The position numbers were made by a program, and so were the translations under genes. A stretch of DNA of 64,000 nucleotides from UBA11612 sp964475755 (GTDB taxonomy: Bacteria; Pseudomonadota; Alphaproteobacteria; Rhodospirillales; Rhodospirillaceae): NCBI GenBank assembly GCA_964475755.1, contig CAYYXR010000001.1, positions 1-64,000 of the forward strand, given 5' to 3'. Below the pieces are notes generated by a model. That model saw nothing but the letters and a program-made list of their open reading frames with translations. It made no database searches and was not told the DNA's origin. Within the stretch, counting starts at the first letter, position 1, and each line of letters opens with the position of its first letter. Positions 53,318 to 61,832 of the stretch are shown here, in pieces.

Positions 53318-56245
53318 TTACTCGGCGGCCATTTTTCCGATTTTCGAGATGCGGCGGAACGGCTGCGGAATTTCCGCGATGGGCGTTTCAAGCGCCCACG
53401 TGCAGATTTCATTCTGTTCGCGGATATGGTTCTTCATCAAGCCCGTGGCCGGCGAAGCCGCGGGCGGACGACCCGCATACACGGGACGCTGCGCTTTAAT
53501 GCCGAGGCCATCGAGCACGTACTCGAGACGGCGATCGACAAAGGTCCACGACCCCATGTTCGCGGGTTCTTCCTGGCACCAGATTACCTCGGCGTTCTTA
53601 TACTTGGAGAACTCTCTGGCGAGCGTTTCCTTCGGCCAGGGATAAAGTTGCTCGACGCGCACGATGGCAACATCGTCGATCTCCTTCTCCTCGCGCATGG
53701 CCAAAAGGTCGTAATAGATTTTTCCGGAACAGCAAACAATACGGCGAACCTTGTCGGCTTTGGCGATCTTTTCCGTCTCGCCGTAGACACGCATAAAGCT
53801 TGTGTCCTTGGTCATTTCATCCAAGGTGGAAATGCAGCGTTTGTGACGCAGCAACGATTTCGGCGTCATGATCACTAACGGCTTGCGGAAGTTGCGGCGC
53901 ATCTGGCGACGCAGCGCGTGATAATAATTCGCCGGCGTCGTGAGATTGCAAACCTGCCAGTTATCCTGCGCGGACAACTGCAGATATCGCTCCATACGCG
54001 CCGAGGAGTGCTCCGGTCCTTGGCCTTCGAACCCGTGGGGCAGCAGCAGCACGAGGCCGCAGAGGCGCAGCCACTTGCTTTCGCCGGAGTTGATGAACTG
54101 GTCGATGATCATCTGCGCGCCGTTGGAAAAGTCGCCGAACTGCGCTTCCCAAAGAACCAATGCGTTCGGCTCGGCCAAACTGAAGCCGTACTCAAATCCG
54201 ACGATGGACAACTCGGATAGAGGGCTGTCGATGACCTCGAAAGGTGCCTGACCTTTGCGGATGTTGTTGAGGAAGACGTAGCGTTCCTCGGTGTTCTGAT
54301 CCACAAGCACCGAGTGGCGTTGAGAGAACGTACCGCGCCCGCAATCCTGACCGGACAACCGAACGGGCGTCCCTTCGACCGCGAGCGTCCCAAAGGCCAA
54401 GGCCTCGGCCGTCGCCCAATCGATGTCTTTCCCGCTTTCGATAGCTTTCTTTTTCGCCTTGAGCTGCCGCGAGATTTTCGCATTGACCGCCCAATTCTCC
54501 GGCGCACGGCTCAGCGCCGCGCCCACCTCTTTGAGAAGGTCGAGCGGCGCGCCCGTTTTGTCATCGCGGAATTCTTCTTCTTCGCCCATTTGGGCGAGAC
54601 CTTTCCACTGTCCTTCCAGCCAATCGGCCTTATTGGGCCTGAAGCTGGATGAGGATTCGAAGTCCACTTCCATCATGTGCATGAATTTACTCATCATCAG
54701 ATCGGCCTCTTCCTGGGTGTAGAGACCTTCCTCGACGAGCCGCTTCGCATAAATAGTACGCGCCGTGGGCTGCTTCTCGATCGCCTTGTACATGAGCGGC
54801 TGCGTGAACTTCGGTTCATCGCCTTCGTTGTGGCCGAAACGACGATAGCACACCATGTCCACAACAACGTCCACGCCAAACTCCTGCCGAAATTCGGTGG
54901 CGATGCGCGCGCAGTGCACCACAGCCTCGGGATCGTCGGCGTTGCAGTGGAAGATTGGCGCCTCGACCATTTTTGCAACGTCGGTGCAATACAATCCCGA
55001 GCGGCTGTAGCGCGGCGTCGTGGTAAAGCCGATCTGATTATTAATGACGAAATGAAGCGTGCCGCCGGTGGTGTATCCGTCGATCTGTGAGAAACCGAAA
55101 CATTCGGCGATGATACCCTGCCCGGCGAACGCAGCGTCGCCATGGATGAGAAGACCCATGACCTGCGTGCGGGTTTCGTCACCGAGCTGTTGTTGTTTGG
55201 CACGAACTTTGCCGAGCACCACCGGATCAACGACTTCCAGGTGTGACGGGTTCGCAGTGAGCGACAAGTGCATGACATTGCCGTCAAACTCCCGGTCGGC
55301 AGACGTGCCGAGGTGATATTTCACATCACCCGAACCTTCGACTTCATCCGGATTTGGCGAATTGCCCTGAAACTCGGAAAATAAGGCTGAGAACGGCTTG
55401 TGCATGACGTTGACGAGCACGTTGAGGCGACCGCGGTGCGCCATGCCGATAACGATCTGTTTCAAACCGAGCTGACCGCCGCGCTTTATGATTTGCTCAA
55501 GGGCCGGAACCGCGGCTTCACCGCCGTCTAGACCAAACCGCTTCGTGCCGGTGTATTTGATGCCGAGAAATTTCTCGAACCCTTCGGCTTCAGTCATCCG
55601 CTCCAGAATGGCTTTTTTTCCGTCGGTGGAAAATTTCGGTGTTAGGCGATCCGTTTCTATGCGCCTTTGCAGCCAGGCTTTTTGTGTCGGATCTTGTACA
55701 TGGGTGAACTCCACGCCAATGGTGCCGCAGTACGTATCTTTGAGCGCGGCGATAATCTCGCGCAGCGTCGCTTTCTCAAGACCCAATACTCCAGCGAGGC
55801 GAATTTCCTTATCAAGGTCCGCCTCGGTAAATCCGTGGGTCTTATAATCCAGCTCGGGGTGGGCTTCCTGTTTTTGAATGCCGAGTGGATCGAGGTCGGC
55901 AACTTGATGGCCGCGCGCTCTGTAGGCACGAATAAGCTGCAGGGCATGGATCGATGCTTCGGCTTCAGAGGACATATCCACGGTTTTGGCCGCCGCCGGT
56001 GCAGCTGCTTTTCCGTTGGTTTTTTTCGCCGCCACATCGTCTTCACTGGCTGCGCCGATAACGGTCGCATCCGACGGTGCCCAACTGGCGCCTTCCAAAC
56101 TTTTTATAAGTGCCGCTTCGTCTTCATCGAGGTCTTTGAAGAACGACGCCCAACTGGCGTCTACAGCATCGGGAGATTTGAGGTAGGTGGCGTAAAGCTC
56201 AGCAATAAACGTCGCGTTTGCGCCGGTAAGAAATGACACGTCCAC
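53318..56245 (-). CDS. sucA: 2-oxoglutarate dehydrogenase E1 component
   Basis: This 975-residue thiamine-diphosphate enzyme decarboxylates 2-oxoglutarate and succinylates the lipoyl group of E2. Features include the N-terminal helix FIAELYATYLKSPDAVD and IGMAHRGRLNVLVNVMHKPF. GDAAFAGQGIIAECF and the thiamine motif region GDEPKFTQPLMYKAI follow, then VFLNNIRKGQAPFEV. The C-terminal transketolase part contains MERYLQLSAQDNWQV and CQEEPANMGSW. It heads sucA-sucB-GFA-lpdA-GT2. A promoter and a leader hairpin lie upstream. Confidence 0.98.
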   Translation of the reverse strand: MDVSFLTGANATFIAELYATYLKSPDAVDASWASFFKDLDEDEAALIKSLEGASWAPSDATVIGAASEDDVAAKKTNGKAAAPAAAKTVDMSSEAEASIHALQLIRAYRARGHQVADLDPLGIQKQEAHPELDYKTHGFTEADLDKEIRLAGVLGLEKATLREIIAALKDTYCGTIGVEFTHVQDPTQKAWLQRRIETDRLTPKFSTDGKKAILERMTEAEGFEKFLGIKYTGTKRFGLDGGEAAVPALEQIIKRGGQLGLKQIVIGMAHRGRLNVLVNVMHKPFSALFSEFQGNSPNPDEVEGSGDVKYHLGTSADREFDGNVMHLSLTANPSHLEVVDPVVLGKVRAKQQQLGDETRTQVMGLLIHGDAAFAGQGIIAECFGFSQIDGYTTGGTLHFVINNQIGFTTTPRYSRSGLYCTDVAKMVEAPIFHCNADDPEAVVHCARIATEFRQEFGVDVVVDMVCYRRFGHNEGDEPKFTQPLMYKAIEKQPTARTIYAKRLVEEGLYTQEEADLMMSKFMHMMEVDFESSSSFRPNKADWLEGQWKGLAQMGEEEEFRDDKTGAPLDLLKEVGAALSRAPENWAVNAKISRQLKAKKKAIESGKDIDWATAEALAFGTLAVEGTPVRLSGQDCGRGTFSQRHSVLVDQNTEERYVFLNNIRKGQAPFEVIDSPLSELSIVGFEYGFSLAEPNALVLWEAQFGDFSNGAQMIIDQFINSGESKWLRLCGLVLLLPHGFEGQGPEHSSARMERYLQLSAQDNWQVCNLTTPANYYHALRRQMRRNFRKPLVIMTPKSLLRHKRCISTLDEMTKDTSFMRVYGETEKIAKADKVRRIVCCSGKIYYDLLAMREEKEIDDVAIVRVEQLYPWPKETLAREFSKYKNAEVIWCQEEPANMGSWTFVDRRLEYVLDGLGIKAQRPVYAGRPPAASPATGLMKNHIREQNEICTWALETPIAEIPQPFRRISKIGKMAAE

Positions 56246-56284
56246 GGTAAGGTCCTTGGCAAAGGTCCTATCTAGACCAACCGC

Positions 56285-56302
56285 GGCTCTCCCCTGAGAG
56301 CC
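56285..56302 (-). other. Hairpin in the sucA leader
   Basis: A perfect 7-base stem GGCTCTC/GAGAGCC with a four-base loop lies about 40 bases upstream of the sucA ATG, inside the predicted transcript. No U-tract follows, so it is not a typical terminator. It may affect message stability or translation. No protein-binding site is recognised. Confidence 0.45.
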
Positions 56303-56325
56303 GTACCCGGTAGTCCACTCTTCAA

Positions 56326-56354
56326 GTAATAGACGAATATCCCCTTATGGACAA
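56326..56354 (-). promoter_or_regulatory. Candidate sigma-70 promoter for sucA-sucB-lpdA
   Basis: On the minus strand TTGTCC (56354-56349) and TATTAC (56331-56326) are 17 bases apart. They predict a start about 75 bases before the sucA ATG. It lies between sucA and the upstream TPR gene, supporting separate transcription of the 2-oxoglutarate dehydrogenase genes. Confidence 0.55.
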
Positions 56355-56440
56355 CGACTTAGAGGTTTTTTGCACCCCACAAACGGCCAATTTCCTAATC
56401 CGGGGCAAATGAAACGCAGATTACGCAGGTCCCCTTGCGG

Positions 56441-57115
56441 CTATTGCACCTTCTGGTCCCCGGAGGACTGGATGTTTGCGCGCGCACTTTCAATGTCCTC
56501 GCGACCCGGCGCCAGGGTGCATGCGTGATCCGCGTGTTTCACGGCGGCGTCCACGTTGCCGCGCTGTTGCTCGACCTTCGCCAAACCAATCCAGGCTTCA
56601 GGATCACTTTTATCGGCTTCCGCAGCACGCTTAAAAAAACCTTCAGCATCGTCCAGGTCTCCCAACGCCTGAGCAACGCGCCCGACACCGAGCATAGCGA
56701 TGCGATGATTTGGGGCTTTTTCCAGAACGCGGTTGAATGCGGTTTTGGCTTCGGTCCAGGCCGCCGTCATTTCCAGGCATAGGCCGAAATCCACCCAGAT
56801 TGAAACGGCGTCCGCGCCCGTCTTTTGGGTCGCTTGGCGTAGAACGGGAACAGCGGCTTTGTATTCACCCTTCTCGATGCGAATGCGTCCAAGCAAATGT
56901 GCGCATTCACCGTCATCCGGTAACAAATTTGACGCGGCCTCTGCGTAAGACAGGGCGTCATCGAATTCGCGACGTTCCGCCTGTATGACGGCCAATAGCT
57001 TCAGGGCCTGCGCATCGGATGAATTCTCCGCGACGGCATCCAAATAACATTGCTCAGCCTTTTCCAAATCACCTGCATTGTGGTGGCGAAGACCTTCTTC
57101 AACGAGTGAACTCAT
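56441..57115 (-). CDS. Tetratricopeptide repeat protein
   Basis: This protein of about 224 residues starts from ATG 57115, with AAGGA seven bases before it. It consists of about six helix-turn-helix TPR units: LRHHNAGDLEKAEQCYLDA, ALSYAEAASNLLPDDGECAH, WTEAKTAFNRVLEKAPNHRI and so on. A longer frame to 57169 adds a Pro-rich leader and is less likely. There is no signal peptide, so it may be cytoplasmic or use a neighbour for partnership. It lies downstream of the sulfotransferase gene on the same strand with a gap of about 100 bases. Confidence 0.85.
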   Translation of the reverse strand: MSSLVEEGLRHHNAGDLEKAEQCYLDAVAENSSDAQALKLLAVIQAERREFDDALSYAEAASNLLPDDGECAHLLGRIRIEKGEYKAAVPVLRQATQKTGADAVSIWVDFGLCLEMTAAWTEAKTAFNRVLEKAPNHRIAMLGVGRVAQALGDLDDAEGFFKRAAEADKSDPEAWIGLAKVEQQRGNVDAAVKHADHACTLAPGREDIESARANIQSSGDQKVQ

Positions 57116-57217
57116 TTTCGTTCCTTGGTTTTTCGAGGCGCCTGGCGCTTTCGGCGGAGGGTTTACCAAAATGAGAGAGGGGCTCCAAGCGCCGTTTCTG
57201 GCCCTTCTGACTTTATT

Positions 57218-57892
57218 TTATGCAATTCCGTAAACCGACGGCTCTGTGGGATATCCAAAAAGCTCTGCATCGCGGCTCACAATTTTACCGACGATTTCAA
57301 AAGTCTCGGGCGTGTAAAGCCTGGCCCAGGGCTCATGATAGCTCTGATTGAAGTGATCCAGCGGTAAATTTCCGATACCCAGTTTTGTGGTCACGGTTTC
57401 AAAGTCCCGCAAAAGCGATTCGTAACGACCGACAAAACTCACGGCAAAGTCACCACCCTCATCAACAAGGTAGGGATATTGAAGCCCAACCCGTCGTGCA
57501 CCTTCAGGGCCGGCAAGTACCTTTCGCGCGTATGTATCAAATGTGCCTACGGCCTGAGCTTCTTCGTATCCATTTACCGTAGGATTGATTAGACGGTAGT
57601 GAAACCAAGAAACGGCGACGTCCCAAGGATTGCGTACAAACCCGAATGAGAAATAGCGATCGTAATTTTCCCGCCCAAGCACGCGGATAAACTGCTTTAC
57701 ACTGGCATGTTCGCCGAGGTCCGCGGCATCTTCCGGCAAATTTTCCTTTGCCGCGCATTTGGCGCGGGAGCCGCGGTTTTGTCCGCGCACCGGAAAAAAG
57801 ACATCGTGCATTGAAAGGGCGCCGTTGATCGACGTGCCGGCGGACTTCGGCACATGAACAAAAATGAAACGGCCGGAGTTCGATAATATCAT
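57218..57892 (-). CDS. Sulfotransferase family protein
   Basis: This 224-residue protein has PAPS-binding signatures: the 5'-phosphosulfate loop VHVPKSAGTSING (residues 13-25) and the 3'-phosphate motif FGFVRNPWDVAVS (near residue 84). It resembles the Sulfotransfer_2 group that modifies carbohydrates. In this context the acceptor may be a surface glycan or lipid, but that is an inference. It is followed by the TPR gene and preceded by a PagL-like gene. Confidence 0.88.
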   Translation of the reverse strand: MILSNSGRFIFVHVPKSAGTSINGALSMHDVFFPVRGQNRGSRAKCAAKENLPEDAADLGEHASVKQFIRVLGRENYDRYFSFGFVRNPWDVAVSWFHYRLINPTVNGYEEAQAVGTFDTYARKVLAGPEGARRVGLQYPYLVDEGGDFAVSFVGRYESLLRDFETVTTKLGIGNLPLDHFNQSYHEPWARLYTPETFEIVGKIVSRDAELFGYPTEPSVYGIA

Positions 57893-57929
57893 CGCGCCAT
57901 TGTCCGTGCGTGATGACGGACTGGTTCTG

Positions 57930-58460
57930 TTAGTCGAATGCCCACGACCATTGCAGAAGGATGGAGTTTACACCCGGGTTCTTGCGGTGCGTGTTGGCGT
58001 TGGAAATGTGATAGAGCGCCAGCCCAACACGGCTGTTGTCGGTGATTGCATACGCCGTGGATACGCCGACGTGAAACTCGAAGGTGCCGCCCAGATCTAT
58101 ACCGTCACCTTTGTGATAGGCGCCAATCGCACCGGACGGCGTAATTTCCCAACGCCCACCGTCAATGAAGAAGGGCGCGGCAAAGCCCGCATATCCGAAC
58201 GCTGCTTCCGCGGTGTTGCCCATGATGCCAATCAAGGGCTTGAAACCACGAAAGGACCCGCTTGTTTCAAACAGGCCTTGACCATGCCGATACTCAAGAC
58301 GGCCTTCGAATTCCTGCGTGCGGTGGGACACAAGATCGAAAACACCGGCGCTAAGTGTCACAAGAGCGGGATCATCGGCCTGTGCCGGCGTAGAGAACAC
58401 CAAAGCCAGCGCCATAGCGCACGTGCCACCGGCTGCACCGAATGTTTTCAATTTGACCAT
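57930..58460 (-). CDS. PagL-type lipid A deacylase (acyloxyacyl hydrolase family)
   Basis: This 176-residue outer-membrane beta-barrel protein has a signal peptide (cleavage likely after PAQA, residue 28). The barrel ends with an aromatic-terminated strand (QWSWAFD). The catalytic His and Ser are in LALYHISNANTH (H151, S153); the third catalytic acid is not obvious. PagL removes the 3-O-linked acyl chain of lipid A. It starts 18 bases after sucD on the same strand, so it may be read from the suc transcript. Confidence 0.85.
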   Translation of the reverse strand: MVKLKTFGAAGGTCAMALALVFSTPAQADDPALVTLSAGVFDLVSHRTQEFEGRLEYRHGQGLFETSGSFRGFKPLIGIMGNTAEAAFGYAGFAAPFFIDGGRWEITPSGAIGAYHKGDGIDLGGTFEFHVGVSTAYAITDNSRVGLALYHISNANTHRKNPGVNSILLQWSWAFD

Positions 58461-58477
58461 GCGCGGCGTGTCCGTCT

Positions 58478-59353
58478 TTAGCCCTTCATAGCTTCGAGCA
58501 TGCTCGAGCCGAGAGAAGATGGCGAGTCCGCAACCTTGAATCCCGCACTCTTCATGGCTTCAAACTTAGCCGCGGCGGTGCCTTTGCCGCCGGAAATAAT
58601 CGCGCCCGCGTGACCCATACGGCGACCCGGCGGCGCGGTAGATCCCGCGACGAAACCGACGATGGGCTTTTTGGTTTTGGACGCCTTGTAAAACTCGGCG
58701 GCCTCCTCTTCGGCGGTTCCGCCGATTTCACCGATCATGATGATGCCTTGCGTCTCATCATCACCGAGAAACAGATGAAGACAGTCGATAAAGTTTGTGC
58801 CGTTCACCGGATCGCCGCCGATACCGATACACGTGGTTTGGCCAAGACCGGCCGCGGTCGTTTGCGCAACAGCTTCGTATGTCAACGTTCCGGACCGGGA
58901 CACAACGCCGATCTTGCCGCGCTGGTGGATATGACCCGGCATAATGCCGATCTTACACTCGCCGGGCGTGATGATCCCCGGACAGTTGGGACCGATGAGC
59001 CGCGTTTTCGAATTCTGCAAAGCGCGCTTTACGCGCACCATATCAAGAACCGGAATGCCTTCGGTGATGCATACCGCCAATTCCAACTCGGCGTCGATCG
59101 CTTCAAGAATCGCGTCGGCGGCAAACGGCGGCGGCACGTAAATGACTGTCGCGTCGCAGCCGGTTTCCTTGCGCGCATCAGCCACCGTATCGAAGACCGG
59201 CAGATCGAGATGTTTGGTGCCGCCCTTTCCGGGCGTTACGCCGCCGACCATCTGCGTGCCGTAAGCAATGGCTTGTTCGGAGTGGAAAGTGCCCTGGCTT
59301 CCGGTGAAGCCCTGGCAGATGACTTTGGTGTTCTTATCGACGAGAACGGCCAT
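58478..59353 (-). CDS. sucD: Succinyl-CoA synthetase subunit alpha
   Basis: This 291-residue subunit binds CoA and carries the phosphorylated His. FTGSQGTFHSEQAI lies near the N-terminus and VGGVTPGKGGTKHL follows. The active-site loop is GRRMGHAGAIISGGKGTAAAK, with the catalytic His near residue 249. It follows sucC with no gap; the two subunits form the TCA enzyme that makes ATP or GTP from succinyl-CoA. Confidence 0.99.
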   Translation of the reverse strand: MAVLVDKNTKVICQGFTGSQGTFHSEQAIAYGTQMVGGVTPGKGGTKHLDLPVFDTVADARKETGCDATVIYVPPPFAADAILEAIDAELELAVCITEGIPVLDMVRVKRALQNSKTRLIGPNCPGIITPGECKIGIMPGHIHQRGKIGVVSRSGTLTYEAVAQTTAAGLGQTTCIGIGGDPVNGTNFIDCLHLFLGDDETQGIIMIGEIGGTAEEEAAEFYKASKTKKPIVGFVAGSTAPPGRRMGHAGAIISGGKGTAAAKFEAMKSAGFKVADSPSSLGSSMLEAMKG

Positions 59354-60553
59354 TTACGCGGCCTCCTTCACGGCTTTAACCACTTTTTCCGCGGCGTCAG
59401 CCAAATTATCTGCAGTGATGATGGGAAGGCCGGACTCGGCCATGATCTTCTTGCCCATTTCAACGTTCGTGCCTTCAAGGCGCACGACCAACGGCACATT
59501 CAGGCTAATTTCACGCGCCGCCGCGACGACGCCCTCGGCAATAACGTCGCAGCGCATGATTCCGCCGAAAATATTGACGAGAATACCTTCCACGTTGGGA
59601 TCGGATAGAATGATCTTGAAGGCGGTCGTCACGCGCTCTTTTGTCGCGCCGCCGCCGACATCCAAAAAGTTTGCCGGCTCGGCGCCGTACAACTTGATGA
59701 TGTCCATGGTCGCCATGGCCAGACCCGCGCCATTGACCATGCAGCCAATGGACCCATCGAGCTTGATGTAATTGAGATCGTGCTTCGAGGCCTCGAGCTC
59801 CATCGGATCTTCTTCGTCCTCGTCGCGAAGCTCGACGATGTCCGGATGACGGTAAAGCGCGTTGGAGTCGAAATTCATTTTCGCGTCGAGCGGGAGCACG
59901 CCCCCCGCGCCCGTCACGACCAGCGGATTGATTTCAAGCAAAGACGCATCGGTTTCCAGGAACGCGTTGTACAGCGCGACCAACAGCTTCGTACACAATT
60001 TGACCTGATTGCCCTTCAAGCCGAGAGCAAAGGCGATCTTGCGGCAATGAAAACCCTGAATGCCTGTCGCCGGATCGATGGATTGGAAGATGATTTTTTC
60101 CGGCGTTTTTTCCGCAACCTCTTCGATGTTCACACCGCCTTCGGTGGACGCCATAATGGTCACGCGGGAATTTCCGCGATCCACGAGCATGGAGAGGTAA
60201 AGCTCGCGGGCGATATCGCATCCCGACTCAATATAGACGCGCTTGACCTGCTTACCCGCAGGACCCGTCTGATGCGTGACCAGGGTGTTGCCGATCATTT
60301 GCGCAGCGGCGTTTTTGGCATCCGCAGCCGATTTGACGACGCGAACGCCGCCTTTGTCGCCTGCTTCGGCTTCCTTGAACTTGCCTTTACCGCGTCCGCC
60401 AGCGTGAATCTGAGACTTCACGACGAACACACTCGACTTGAGGCCCTTGGCGACCTTCTCGGCTTCGTCGGCCGTATAGGCCACACCGCCGTCGAGAACG
60501 GGCACGCCGTATTTCTTGAGAACCTGTTTGGCTTGATACTCGTGGATATTCAT
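59354..60553 (-). CDS. sucC: Succinyl-CoA synthetase subunit beta
   Basis: This 399-residue ATP-grasp subunit starts MNIHEYQAKQVLKKYGVPV. Nucleotide-binding SQIHAGGRGKGKFKEA lies near residue 47, LEINPLVVTG near 203, and NGAGLAMATMDIIKLYG near 270. The C-terminal CoA-ligase domain with IFGGIMRCDVIAEGVV is present. Length is normal. It is separated from mdh by 217 bases containing its own promoter and the mdh terminator. Confidence 0.99.
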   Translation of the reverse strand: MNIHEYQAKQVLKKYGVPVLDGGVAYTADEAEKVAKGLKSSVFVVKSQIHAGGRGKGKFKEAEAGDKGGVRVVKSAADAKNAAAQMIGNTLVTHQTGPAGKQVKRVYIESGCDIARELYLSMLVDRGNSRVTIMASTEGGVNIEEVAEKTPEKIIFQSIDPATGIQGFHCRKIAFALGLKGNQVKLCTKLLVALYNAFLETDASLLEINPLVVTGAGGVLPLDAKMNFDSNALYRHPDIVELRDEDEEDPMELEASKHDLNYIKLDGSIGCMVNGAGLAMATMDIIKLYGAEPANFLDVGGGATKERVTTAFKIILSDPNVEGILVNIFGGIMRCDVIAEGVVAAAREISLNVPLVVRLEGTNVEMGKKIMAESGLPIITADNLADAAEKVVKAVKEAA

Positions 60554-60654
60554 GATGTTCCGCTTTGATTGACGCTGCAGGCCCGCCCACCGTCTGCGCG
60601 ACGGCCCCTGGAAGGCCCCGGCGGTTCCGCTAACCGGATGTTATGAGCCCGGCT

Positions 60655-60682
60655 GTTATAGCACCCCGATTTTGCTGTGCAA
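60655..60682 (-). promoter_or_regulatory. Sigma-70 type promoter for sucC-sucD
   Basis: On the minus strand TTGCAC (60682-60677) and TATAAC (60660-60655) are 16 bases apart, about 100 bases upstream of the sucC ATG and downstream of the mdh terminator. The -10 match is good. This supports sucC-sucD expression independent of mdh. Confidence 0.6.
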
Positions 60683-60722
60683 CGGGGCTAAACGCCCTTT
60701 GCGAGGATGGGAGGAAAGATGA

Positions 60723-60746
60723 GGGGCCGGCCTTACGGCCAGCCCC
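60723..60746 (-). terminator. Probable terminator after mdh
   Basis: Read on the minus strand, GGGGCTGGCC/GGCCGGCCCC forms a 10-base stem with one mismatch and a GTAA tetraloop, 25 bases after the mdh stop. Only a weak TCATCTTT tract follows, so termination may be partial. Confidence 0.55.
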
Positions 60747-60770
60747 TTGCCGTTGGATTCGCTCAGGCCC

Positions 60771-61733
60771 TTATTTCAGCTTTTTGTCGATCTTCTTACA
60801 TCCGTCCACGAGGCCCTTCACGGAGGCTACGGACTTGTCGAACATCTTCTTCTCGGCCGCGTTGAGCTTGATTTCGACGACTCGCTCGACACCGCCCGAG
60901 CCGATGACGGTGGGCACGCCAACGTAGAGATTTTTCACGCCGTATTGACCGTTGATGTAAGCTGCGGCGGGCAGGACGCGCTTTTTGTCCTTCAGATAAC
61001 TCTCCGCCATTTGCACCGCCGAGGCCGCCGGTGCGTAGAAGGCAGAGCCGGTCTTGAGAAGGCCGACGATTTCAGCGCCGCCGTCCCGGGTGCGCTGAAC
61101 AATGGCATCGAGTTTCTTCTGGGTTGTCCATTTCATCTTCACGAGATCAGGCAATGGAATGCCCGCAACCGTGGAGTAGCGCACCAACGGCACCATGGTG
61201 TCGCCGTGGCCACCCAGCACAAAGGCCGTCACATCCTCGACGGAGACTTTGAATTCTTCGGAGAGGAAATAGCGGAAGCGGGCAGAGTCCAGAACCCCGG
61301 CCATGCCGACCACTTTATTGTGCGGCAGACCCGAGTATTCGCGCAGCGCCCACACCATGGCGTCAAGCGGGTTGGTGATACAGATCACGAAGGCGTTTTT
61401 GGCGTACTTCTTGATGCCCGCGCCGACCTGGGACATGACCTTCAGATTGATGGCCAAAAGATCGTCGCGGCTCATGCCGGGTTTGCGCGGCACGCCGGCC
61501 GTCACGATGACCACATCAGCGCCCTTGATCACCGAATAATCCTTGCCCCCGCTATAGGCGCCGTCAACACCCTCGACCGGGGTGGACTGGGCGATATCCA
61601 GGGCCTTACCCTGGGGAATGCCGTCCGCGATGTCGAACATCGAGACGTCGCCGAGTTCTTTCAAACCAATAAGATGCGCGAGGGTGCCACCGATGTTGCC
61701 TGAGCCCACCAGTGCGATTTTTTTGCGTGCCAT
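60771..61733 (-). CDS. mdh: Malate dehydrogenase (lactate/malate dehydrogenase-like type)
   Basis: This 320-residue NAD-dependent enzyme oxidises malate to oxaloacetate. The NAD motif is VGSGNIGGTLAHLIG (residues 9-23). AGVPRKPGMSRDDLL carries the mobile-loop Arg residues, and the catalytic His lies in LGGHGDTMVPL (near residue 176). The alphaproteobacterial malate dehydrogenase is of this LDH-like type. AGAGGAT precedes the ATG. It leads the TCA cluster and is divergent from the ChaN-family gene. Confidence 0.97.
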   Translation of the reverse strand: MARKKIALVGSGNIGGTLAHLIGLKELGDVSMFDIADGIPQGKALDIAQSTPVEGVDGAYSGGKDYSVIKGADVVIVTAGVPRKPGMSRDDLLAINLKVMSQVGAGIKKYAKNAFVICITNPLDAMVWALREYSGLPHNKVVGMAGVLDSARFRYFLSEEFKVSVEDVTAFVLGGHGDTMVPLVRYSTVAGIPLPDLVKMKWTTQKKLDAIVQRTRDGGAEIVGLLKTGSAFYAPAASAVQMAESYLKDKKRVLPAAAYINGQYGVKNLYVGVPTVIGSGGVERVVEIKLNAAEKKMFDKSVASVKGLVDGCKKIDKKLK

Positions 61734-61832
61734 TATATCCTCTTGTGCGAATGTACGGCGGAAAGCCGCTTGATTATGCGTTACCCGCGCTGTTGGTAGC
61801 GCGAATCCGTAAGCCTCGCAAGGATCGGCAAT

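Noticed and set aside
58610..59608. A 332-codon open frame opposite sucD and sucC
   Set aside because: It is antisense to two certain TCA genes and spans their boundary; no family resemblance.
60747..61703. A 318-codon open frame opposite mdh
   Set aside because: mdh has all catalytic motifs; the antisense frame is a composition effect.
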